Of a DNA stretch of 64,000 nt, positions 50,809 through 58,801 are shown one piece after another. Within the stretch, counting starts at the first letter, position 1; every line of letters begins with the position of its first letter. This DNA comes from Lodderomyces elongisporus (lineage: Eukaryota; Ascomycota; Pichiomycetes; Serinales; Debaryomycetaceae): positions 682,001 to 746,000 of the forward strand of contig NC_083678.1 of the NCBI RefSeq assembly GCF_030384665.1, in the 5' to 3' direction. The notes under the pieces are model-generated. The model worked only from the letters and a program-made list of their open reading frames with translations, made no database searches and was not told the origin of the DNA. The position numbers and the translations under genes are program-made.

Positions 50809-52537
50809 TAGAACTTAGAGATTTCAAGCTCAGGTGTTTTAAAAGGGGACACTTATAGAAATCCATGACCAACGGTTCACCGTTTGCTAAGTAATACTTC
50901 CCATCGACTTTCTTTACCAACTTTTCATCCAAAGCAGTCACCAATAAGTGGCAACTATCAACAGTGTGTCTGTACTTTCCACAAAAATTACATTTAGTAG
51001 TCTTTTGTGATTTGTCACCTTTAGACACCAGTGTAGTACCGGCATCTTTTTCTTCGTCATCTGAGATAAGATGCATCCTCGTTTGAAATGTTGCATTAAC
51101 AGCATCCCAGATCCTCTCAAATGTCAAATCGTATGATTTGACACCTTGAATGATTTTATCGTTAGGTTTATTCTTGAGGAGTCCAAGGCCAATCTTTATG
51201 ATCGACGCATCTTCAAACGTGACTATTGGTCCAGTCCTTCCCGGCTTTTCGATTTTAACTTCCGGGGTCATATACATGATTATTTGATCCATGACACTAC
51301 CCATCCTTTCGAAAAGGTTCTTAAAGATTGAGATCCATGTTTCCTGTGCTAGGTGAGATGTATTGGTGATCCTCAAATACTTTTTGACAGCAATACCAAT
51401 AATGGTCATTTTCACTCTAGGATTATGTTTCTTTTTCAAAGCATCATGGATAGCAGTCATAACATCAGTAACTTGGTTCGTTTCTGGAGGAGTGCCCCCA
51501 TTGCCCAAGATAGGTAAGTAATCAACCACCGGTTGTTCAAAGGGGCCCTCACTCTTACATGACATCTCAATCATGTCCTTCAACGACTCTGACTTCGTCA
51601 AATTAGCTCCGTTCCTTAACTCATTAATGATGAGCTTATCAGGAACACCGTAGGTGTGTTTGTGCCACAAAACCGACTTTAACCAGAACATGAAACCTTC
51701 CTCATCGGAGAACTTCAAAGGGACACGTTTTGCAATGTCATACTGACCGAGTGCCATATTGTCATTTTGAGTTCTCCCTTGTTTGGCAAGGAGTTTGTCG
51801 TAGTACGCCATGAATGCCTTTTCGACAGCTATGTCTGGGACTCGAATGTATGGAATTACCCTGACGTCTTCCCCATGAGGGTACCTCTGTCTTGCCTCGT
51901 TTATGATTTGACAAGCTTCTTCATGGCCTTCAACCCAGAATCCGCTATGGACTACTTCTCCATGGTAAAGGATACCATCGTAAGATGCAACAGATCTATC
52001 AGATCCATAAGCACTAGGAGTACCACTTTGACGGGATTGGTGAGTCAAGGGTGAAGCGAGTGAGTGTGGCCTCGAGGTAGGGAAGTTACGTCCTGGTGAA
52101 AATGTGTGTTCTTCCGGATGAACTTTCATTTGCACGTCAGTTGGCAGGGTTATGCTGTTGTTATCATCCGAAATCTGGGCCTTGTTAGCCTCATCGTTCC
52201 TAGCTGGTACAGGAGTGCTAAGTTGCGGGACTGTTTGAATCATAGCGGCTTTAAACATAGCAGTCATTTGTTTCATCTGCTCTTGCATCATCATCATCTC
52301 AGATTTCAAGTCTAAGATCTCGTTAATCTCAACCTGATTTATTTGAGGAGCTTCTGTCCTTTTCAAACCAGGAGATTCATCTTCACCTTCGCTCATATCG
52401 GCTCTTCCCGAGGTAGAAATAGACTGCCCGGAAATTGAAGATGAGTCGACACCAGCAAGGTCTGGTTTACTTGGACCAGGGTTGATACTCCTTGGAGTAG
52501 GATTAGAGGTCTTAGAATCTTTTGTTGAAGATGACAT
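50777..52537 (-). CDS. gag: Retrotransposon Gag polyprotein
   Basis: The 586-residue product forms the virus-like particle shell and binds the element RNA. Seen: a Ser/Pro-rich N terminus; a coiled segment (about 70-95, EINEILDLKSEMMMMQEQMKQ); a capsid-like helical middle (about 200-480); and one CCHC zinc knuckle CNFCGKYRHTVDSC (about 514-527, spacing C-x2-C-x4-H-x4-C). The frame ends AAG TAA at 50777, inside the start of pol. The ATG at 52537 is the first in frame. The frame has no internal stop. The unusual distance from the 5' LTR (1.3 kb) suggests an extended untranslated leader. Confidence 0.93.
   Translation of the reverse strand: MSSSTKDSKTSNPTPRSINPGPSKPDLAGVDSSSISGQSISTSGRADMSEGEDESPGLKRTEAPQINQVEINEILDLKSEMMMMQEQMKQMTAMFKAAMIQTVPQLSTPVPARNDEANKAQISDDNNSITLPTDVQMKVHPEEHTFSPGRNFPTSRPHSLASPLTHQSRQSGTPSAYGSDRSVASYDGILYHGEVVHSGFWVEGHEEACQIINEARQRYPHGEDVRVIPYIRVPDIAVEKAFMAYYDKLLAKQGRTQNDNMALGQYDIAKRVPLKFSDEEGFMFWLKSVLWHKHTYGVPDKLIINELRNGANLTKSESLKDMIEMSCKSEGPFEQPVVDYLPILGNGGTPPETNQVTDVMTAIHDALKKKHNPRVKMTIIGIAVKKYLRITNTSHLAQETWISIFKNLFERMGSVMDQIIMYMTPEVKIEKPGRTGPIVTFEDASIIKIGLGLLKNKPNDKIIQGVKSYDLTFERIWDAVNATFQTRMHLISDDEEKDAGTTLVSKGDKSQKTTKCNFCGKYRHTVDSCHLLVTALDEKLVKKVDGKYYLANGEPLVMDFYKCPLLKHLSLKSLSSNARHRTPPTK
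50800..50806 (-). promoter_or_regulatory. Candidate +1 programmed frameshift site GCG-AGG-C
   Basis: In the gag frame the codons read AAT GCG AGG CAT; skipping one base after GCG gives GGC ATC GCA, the pol frame. GCG is the P-site codon used by Ty3, and AGG-C is the slow A-site context used by Ty1. The only window in which the pol frame is open before gag stops is about 50779-50814, and this is the best heptamer in it. CCC-CCA at 50786-50791 is a weaker alternative. Confidence 0.6.
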
Positions 52538-52941
52538 TTGTAGTAGAAGTTTTTCAAGTTTTTGGAATAATATTTTGCTTGAATGTAATATGTGATATAC
52601 TTGGTGTTAAACTTTTTGGTGAAATGTTTTTATGGTAGATAAACCCTTTGTTCCAAATTATCAAGGGTTTCGTTCAATCAATCTCGGGAATACTTATAGT
52701 TCTCGTCACGCGAGTAAGAGGTCGTGGACAACAATTTTTGTTGAGTAGGGTGAAAATTTTTCACCAGCGCATAGTCGTGTATCCTGGCCTCATCTTAAAA
52801 ATTTTGTCGACAATAAATGAGTGCCTCGGATTTGACTCCTCCTATATAGCAGGCGCTAAGTCAGTATCTCTAATAAAGTGATGATTGAACGACCTATTGA
52901 AACACTGTAGTTTCATAATAATAATTGGTTGCTTCTTTCGG

Positions 52942-53013
52942 GATGCAATTCTGTCTTTCTCTCAAGATGCTATATAGTCTTTCTTGCGAGATGCAATTTA
53001 GTCTTTCCCTCGG
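52942..53013. repeat. Three imperfect 24-bp tandem repeats in the leader
   Basis: Units start with GATGC at 52942, 52966 and 52990, and share a central GTCTTTC core. On the RNA strand they read as three copies of a GAAAGAC-containing unit. Spacing is exactly 24 bp each. Confidence 0.8.
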
Positions 53014-53815
53014 TAGTTACCATCTCCGCCGTTTTTATCTGGTGTAATTCTACCTCACCGATAACCCGTGTAGTTTGTTTAGTCTGCTACCATCATACTC
53101 AGATGAGTCCGTAGACAGTAATGATGATTTCTTAAACGCTGCTTTAACGGTGCTTATTTACCTTCTAGAATGTAATAAGTCTTTTTTAAAAAAATGATAT
53201 AAACCCAAATTAGGGATGTGGTCATTATCCTAAAAATACTTTCCTCGATCTTTGCACCAATTGAGGGTAGCCACCTATACCCGTGCAATCTTCGGTACTC
53301 GTTTCAACGCCATGCCTATCACACGTACAGCCTTCAAACTATAGCCAAGTCAGCAGACACGACTCTATTCGGTCTATAGTTGCACTCTGTCTAACGTCTA
53401 CAACCTTCGCCCTTTGTCAACTGATGGGTGAATATTCCATCATAAAGTGTTGACAGTATACGCTATTTGATATTTTCTGGTGTAGTCTCGGATACGTCCC
53501 GATGACTACGATGCATTATGTTCCATTGGACTAAACTCGCATAGTTCTCCAATGAGGAGTAGCTCCTCCTTTAAACTGTAGTTCACAATAGTGAAGCTAT
53601 TAATTCGTGGATAGGAGATTTACTCTTCCACAGGTCCTTCTCATAAATGATATTGACCAAATGTTGAAATGCCAAGGTATTGAAATGTCATGATCATTCA
53701 ATATCCTGGTCGACAATACTGCTTAACAGTAGCCTCAACCAATGTATCAATTACTTGAAATATTAGGTAACCATATCAAATCATTCAAACAACATGATTT
53801 GCAAGGATTTGAGGT

Positions 53816-53832
53816 CCTCACTCTGGTCGCCA
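53816..53832 (-). other. Primer-binding site matching tRNA-Asn
   Basis: Minus strand TGGCGACCAGAGTGAGG, 3 nt inside the 5' LTR end. Its complement CCTCACTCTGGTCGCCA reads as a tRNA 3' end: T-stem CTCAC, acceptor strand TCTGGTC, discriminator G, CCA. It matches S. cerevisiae tRNA-Asn(GUU) as I recall it except for acceptor bases, which vary between species. Confidence 0.7.
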
Positions 53833-53880
53833 TTCTGTCGCATAGCACTGTCACAAGTAACAAGTGTACGACTGCTGAGC

Positions 53881-53907
53881 ATCGGTTTGAGCTGGTAGCT
53901 CACCGAT
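53881..53907. other. 11-bp hairpin in the LTR near the primer-binding site
   Basis: ATCGGT-tt-GAGCT, loop GGT, then AGCTC-ACCGAT: 11 base pairs with a 2-nt bulge. The same is at 45680-45706 in the 3' LTR. In the RNA it would lie about 50 nt before the primer-binding site, within the R/U5 part. Confidence 0.75.
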
Positions 53908-54170
53908 ACCAGCGGTTTGAGTTCGTGACTTGATAGGCTATATTCCAACTAAGTGTAATTGTCAATGATCGCACCTATAAAGGTCTCAATGCTCATAAGT
54001 TAAGAGAGTAAATTGTCTCATACAAAGTCACTAGTAAGGAGAATCGTGAGAGTATACACTCTGCACGTTCACCTAGTGATTTGTGTTCAATGTAGTTGAC
54101 CGTATAAAATCTATATTTTACCGATATTTCTATATAATAGTGATAAGTTAATTTTACCACTTCTCGTTCC

Positions 54171-54180
54171 TATTTATATA
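54171..54180 (-). promoter_or_regulatory. TATA box of the retrotransposon promoter
   Basis: TATATAAATA on the minus strand in the 5' LTR; the same sequence lies at 45971-45980 in the 3' LTR, where it would point out of the element toward 43-45 kb. Confidence 0.6.
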
Positions 54181-54289
54181 AACTCATCTTGTTTGAAGTT
54201 TCAAGTTTCCTATGTCGTGCAATATTCTCCAAATATTCACTTAGCGGAAACGAGGGCACAGAGCGTCCAATGTGTGTCGCACTGTGACA

Positions 54290-54294
54290 GTGTT
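54290..54294. repeat. Right target-site duplication GTGTT
   Basis: Matches 45630-45634 exactly. Confidence 0.9.
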
Positions 54295-54481
54295 GACATT
54301 TGACAACGAAGCACATACGGGAGAAAACAACTTCAAAACTCTAGACACAGAATTCACCATCAACGTCAACATTATTATTATTATTATTATTATTATCGTC
54401 ATCAACATCATCATATTTGCCAGGTATTGAACGCAAACTATTGGCTAACTAGTATTAACACATATAGAAAAGACAAAAAAA
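54295..54481. other. Remaining proximal promoter of SEC28
   Basis: 187 bp between the right target duplication and the SEC28 ATG. It contains an (ATT)n tract (about 54371-54395). Any more distant promoter elements are now 8.7 kb away. Confidence 0.6.
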
Positions 54482-55471
54482 ATGAAGGAATTCTCAGACT
54501 CTGGTGAGCTTTATAACATCCGATACCAGTTTTATACTCACCAACACAATAAAGTAAAATCGTACTCTCTCAATGAGTTTACGGATGAAAACCAACTCAA
54601 GGTTCTTGAATTCCAAGTCAGATCGACAATTGCTCTTGGTCAAGATGCCTCGAGACTTATTGAGGATGGAAAACTGAAATTCCCTGATAATGAAGAGTTG
54701 TTCCATTTGTTGCAGGCGTGGAACGATTTGAAGGACTTTGGCACCGATGACTCGACTTATTTCGAAGATTTAAAGGTTGCGACTTTTGAACTACAAGCAA
54801 TCTTGACATCTTTGTACTTGGTCAAGTTTGAGAAAGATCTCGACCTGGGTATCAAATTCTTACAGACTTATATTGAGAATATCAATAGTTTACAAAAGTA
54901 TAATGAGATTGAAGTGTTTCTCATCTTGATACAATTGCATTTCATCAAGGGTAACTCCAAGGAAGCGACAAATGTTTATAGGACATTGACATCGTTCCCA
55001 GATTTCGCCAAGGATGATATCATTTACCAGGTCATTGAGAGTTGGTACATTAGTATTCAGAATGGTAACGATAATATCAATAATGCATATTATTTCTATG
55101 ATGAGATCTTGAGCAGTAGTTATGAAGAAGAGGATGTGGCTGGTAAAGTGCGCAACTTGAATACGTTGTTGGCATTGACTTTGCAATTGAAGCACATTCC
55201 AGAGGCTCAAGAAGTGTCTAAGCTGATCCAGCTGCTTACAGAAGATGGCAAGCTTGCTACATCTGAAAGTGAGAATGTGTTTGATAGGACAGGCGATGTG
55301 ATTGCCAACTTGGTTACCTTGGACAGAATAGTGAATAATGGTGAAAATGTGCTGCAGTTGTTGGAGCAGCTCAAGAAGGTGAATGCAGAGCATGAACTCG
55401 TAAAGGACGAGGAGTCAAAGAATGCCATTTTCGATTCTATTGTGGCCAAGTACCAGGCCTCAAGTGCTTAG
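54482..55471 (+). CDS. SEC28: Epsilon-COP, coatomer subunit
   Basis: The 329-residue product (S. cerevisiae Sec28 296 aa) is the TPR-like solenoid that stabilises alpha-COP in the COPI coat of Golgi-to-ER vesicles. Seen: the N-terminal LYNIRYQFYTHQHNKV segment matching the family start, then helical-repeat sequence throughout with SLYLVKFEKDLDLGIKFLQTY and YFYDEILSS typical of the central repeats. No membrane segment. Several CTG codons occur (for example in 54844-54900 and 55225-55240) and would read Ser under the CUG-Ser code. The start at 54482 follows an A-rich leader. An intact Ty3/gypsy element lies 192 bp upstream, pointing away. Confidence 0.88.
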   Translation: MKEFSDSGELYNIRYQFYTHQHNKVKSYSLNEFTDENQLKVLEFQVRSTIALGQDASRLIEDGKLKFPDNEELFHLLQAWNDLKDFGTDDSTYFEDLKVATFELQAILTSLYLVKFEKDLDLGIKFLQTYIENINSLQKYNEIEVFLILIQLHFIKGNSKEATNVYRTLTSFPDFAKDDIIYQVIESWYISIQNGNDNINNAYYFYDEILSSSYEEEDVAGKVRNLNTLLALTLQLKHIPEAQEVSKLIQLLTEDGKLATSESENVFDRTGDVIANLVTLDRIVNNGENVLQLLEQLKKVNAEHELVKDEESKNAIFDSIVAKYQASSA

Positions 55472-58400
55472 ACTTGCTTACGTATTATTTGTTTGTACGT
55501 GTGTATCCAGTAGTATTAAACAATGGACAAAACAAAATTAAATTGAATTGAATTGAAATAAAGTAAAGTAAAGTAGAGTAAAGTAAAGTGAAATGTAATG
55601 TAATAGAATTATATGATTAGCAGGGAAGGAGGAAAATTGGGAGAACATATAAGAGACAGAATAAGAATTAAAAAAAAGAAAAAAGAAGCATAAAAACATT
55701 TTCTTTCGCTAACTCTTGTCTATTCTTTTTCTGACAAGATGTATATTTGTAAGTAAGCTTATAAGTCAATATAGTCACGTGCAGTTGTGTGTGTGGGTGA
55801 TAAAGCGCAATGGATGTGAGAACAAAAGAAGAAGAAAAAGAGGAAGAAAAAGAGGAAGAAAGTATTCAAGATCCAATATTGAGGTAGAAGCCATACCTAG
55901 TTCTGAGCTAAGCAAAAGAAGGGTGAAAGAGAACGGTCAAAGTGAAAGGTCAAGTGAAAATAAAGTCTTTGCGACCTCATTATTGTCCCAGTGTTTCCTT
56001 ATTTCAATTACTTTTTGGTTTCACATTTTTTTTTTTTCTCTCTCTCAAATTTTACAGTCCATTTGCAAACCAAATCTTTTGGAGAAAAGATATGAGAAGT
56101 GATAAAAGCGAGAAGTTGGAAAAAACATAAAATTTTGAATGACCGGTGAAAAAGTTGTAAACAATAATTTGAGATTATACTCATCGGATGAAGGGATGTT
56201 GTATTGTCCTTGTCTTCTTCCATAATAAAATCTTTTCTCAATCAAGTAACTATCAAAAACTATGTAAAGACAGGTTGGTAGTGCTACTATATGCAGTATT
56301 ATGAGTATTACAAATAGGTAGCGGAGATAAAGTAAAAAGAAAGGGGGAGGGGAGAAAATCGGAAAATAATAAAAAAATTTAAATAGAAAAAATAAAAAAA
56401 ATAAAAAAAATAAAAATAGGGGAAATTAACATATTCATAGACACACACACACACACACACACACACTGACAGATATATCACAAGATAAGAAGAAGAAGAA
56501 GAAGAAGAAGAAGGGAAAATGGGCAGAAAATTATAAGAGAATGTGTGCTTCTTTGTCTTTGTGTTTATATGTGTAGTAGATACATGAGCTGATATCAAAA
56601 ACACATTTGAAGTACTTGTAGACAGAGAGAATGATAATGTGTAATATTTGCATCTAGGCAATAATGGATCTTGTGATATTCATTAGGAAGTAGAGAAGTT
56701 GTACACACTCTGTTTGTTAAAAAAAATGTGGGTTTCTCCTGTCTTATTAAAAGGTATGCTGACCTGAGATTTTTATTCTATTATTGTCTGCTTTTATTTT
56801 GTTTAGAAAGTCATCATGAGATAAGTATTACATAAGCATTATATAATACAATATAATATAATAGGAGATATATATTACGTTACTATTACATAATCAAGAT
56901 AGTAGTAAATGTCAAAGAGAACGGTTTAAAATCCGGATCTGCTCCTATCTTGGTCTGTAAATTTTTTTTAAAAATAGAGAGGGGCAATAAAAAAATCTAC
57001 CACCAATTAAAAAGAAAAAATAGGTTTATGTAGAGTCACACGTGACTTTCGGTAGTAATAACTTTTAGGATCTGAGTTTGTGTATATACATGTGTATATG
57101 CATAGAGGGAAACAATAGGACCGTGGAAGGTGAAATACCGACTCTGACATACTGAATAGTGGATAGTAGAATGGTTTGCACCAAGATTGCCATGGCATAT
57201 GTATGAACTGTTGTTAAACGTTTCTTTGTATTTTTCATTGTATTTTCTTTCTGCTTTTTCCTCTTTTCAACCTGCTCTCAAGGTGGACGTTTGCTGATTA
57301 CAACATCTCATCTCGGATACTTTAAAGAGTAATAAGAGCATGCACTAAATACTCAAAAAAAAAAAGGTCACCTATCATTTTTATTTTAAAAGAAACATAA
57401 AAAGCAAGGAAAGGAAAGGAAAGAAAAGAAAAAATTATGAATAAATAAGAAAAAGACGTTGTTTTTTATTTAAAAAACATATCTTTCGTTAAGTTTGCTC
57501 TTCCACACTTTAAACAACAACTACCCCCCTCCCCTCTCAGTCTTAGCTTTGGTGAGTAAGAAAATTACCTGCTAGGCTCAGAAAAAGTTCCTTCCTTGTC
57601 ATGAGAAAAAAGCTTGTTGTGAGAATATAAGCAGGAGCAAGGTTTATTCGGTTTCTCTCTCAGTTCCCTTCTATCATTGTTTTCATTTTACAAACTAGCT
57701 CGGCATAGGGTCTTTTGCACATAAAGTTCATAATTTAAAAAAAAAAACATTCAAGATCTTCCACCCATTTTCTTTTTCTTTTTTTTGCCCCATCCCTCAT
57801 TGTAAAGAATCTAATCTCTACCATTATTGTATATGATTTTCCATCTGATTCTAGTCAAACAAAAGACGAAAAAAGAAAGAGGAAAAAGGAAAAAGACACA
57901 GGAGGGAGTGGGGATCAGGCTAAACCTATACCTGTATCTCCAACTACTGTTCTTAATCAAAGTTCTTTCTTTTTTATCTTGCTTTCTAGATTACAAACTA
58001 ATTTCTATTTAATTTTCTTCCTTTCTTTTGTTTTGTTTTAACTTTAGTTTCATCACTCTCCTATTATTCATCTCATCCTGCCTTCTCCTCTGCTGCACTC
58101 TCTATGTTTCCTTTACTCCTTTTTCCATATCTTGCCTTGTTTTATATTATATTGTGTTACTTTTTCACAGCCCGATGGAAATAGAAAACTTTTAAAAAAT
58201 AAAAAAATAAAATAAAAAAATAAAAAATAAAATAAAAAAATAAAATATTAAAGAATATTTCAGGTCGGCTATAAGAGCAAGAGCCCTCCTGCAGCACAGC
58301 AACAAATGGAAACAGATTCACACAAACACACTGACACACTGACACACGGACACACATATATAGATATAGATAGACATAGAAAGATATATATATATATATA

Positions 58401-58801
58401 TATATACCAACGTATCTGCCTCCTCTTCATCATTCTATTGCATAAAATCTCTAGTAGCTCCAGTCCTCATCCCTAGTAGAAAGATATCGCCTCTATATTA
58501 GAACAATCACACCCAAACGATTACCAAAGCCAACATACATGGCATTGCCTATACTTGTACTTTACTCATTCTGCTACCCCTATCTTTCAACCTTTCAAAA
58601 CTAGGGGAGAAAAATAAAAAAGGAGAAAAAAAAAAGAAAGGAGAAGAAAAAGATACTAGTGATCGCAGCCATATAAATCACAAACCACAACCACAGTAAT
58701 AATAACAATAGCAACAACATCAACATTAACATCAACATCAACATCATCAACGAAAACTCTTTCAACACTACAGATTTGATCTCATTCAACAATTCAAAAA
58801 G
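55472..58801. other. 3.3-kb gene-free region upstream of the PH-domain gene
   Basis: Holds an AAAGT-type repeat (55557-55592), an (AC)n tract (56440-56466), (AAG)n (56487-56514), AAAATAAAAAA units (56378-56415, 58191-58245), a GTCACACGTGAC inverted repeat (57036-57047), TA and TAGA runs (58356-58407), and CATCAA repeats (58718-58750). Frames are short and repeat-derived. No RNA gene recognised. Confidence 0.5.
57036..57047. promoter_or_regulatory. GTCACACGTGAC inverted repeat with CACGTG core
   Basis: GTCAC and GTGAC arms flank a 2-nt AC spacer; the CACGTG core is a bHLH (Cbf1-type) site. It is 1.75 kb upstream of the PH-domain gene and 1.56 kb past SEC28, so its target is unclear. Confidence 0.3.

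Larger units (their letters stand above)
52538..53835 (-). other. Retrotransposon 5' leader
   Basis: 1.3 kb between gag and the 5' LTR with no long frame in the sense direction. It carries the primer-binding site at its LTR end and the 24-bp repeats in the middle. It presumably includes packaging signals. The length is greater than in S. cerevisiae Ty3. Confidence 0.75.
45635..54289 (-). mobile_element. Complete Ty3/gypsy LTR retrotransposon
   Basis: An 8655-bp element transcribed leftward. Order in its own direction: 5' LTR, 3-nt gap, primer-binding site, a 1.3-kb leader, gag with a CCHC knuckle, pol with protease, reverse transcriptase, RNase H and integrase, polypurine tract, 3' LTR. The PR-RT-RH-IN order assigns it to Ty3/gypsy (Metaviridae). 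Both long frames are open, the LTRs are about 99% identical, and a 5-bp duplication flanks it, so the insertion is recent and may still be competent. Related elements in Candida are the Tca3 type, though I cannot name the family. No tRNA gene is seen at the target, unlike S. cerevisiae Ty3. Confidence 0.96.
53836..54289 (-). repeat. 5' LTR of the retrotransposon (454 bp)
   Basis: Holds the element promoter: TATATAAATA on the minus strand at 54171-54180, about 110 bp inside the outer edge. Near its inner end is a hairpin-forming stretch (53881-53907). One base shorter than the 3' LTR. Confidence 0.95.

Noticed and set aside
53742..53933. Short frame crossing the leader and 5' LTR on the plus strand
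   Set aside because: It crosses the LTR boundary and primer-binding site, antisense to the element, with no protein-like features.
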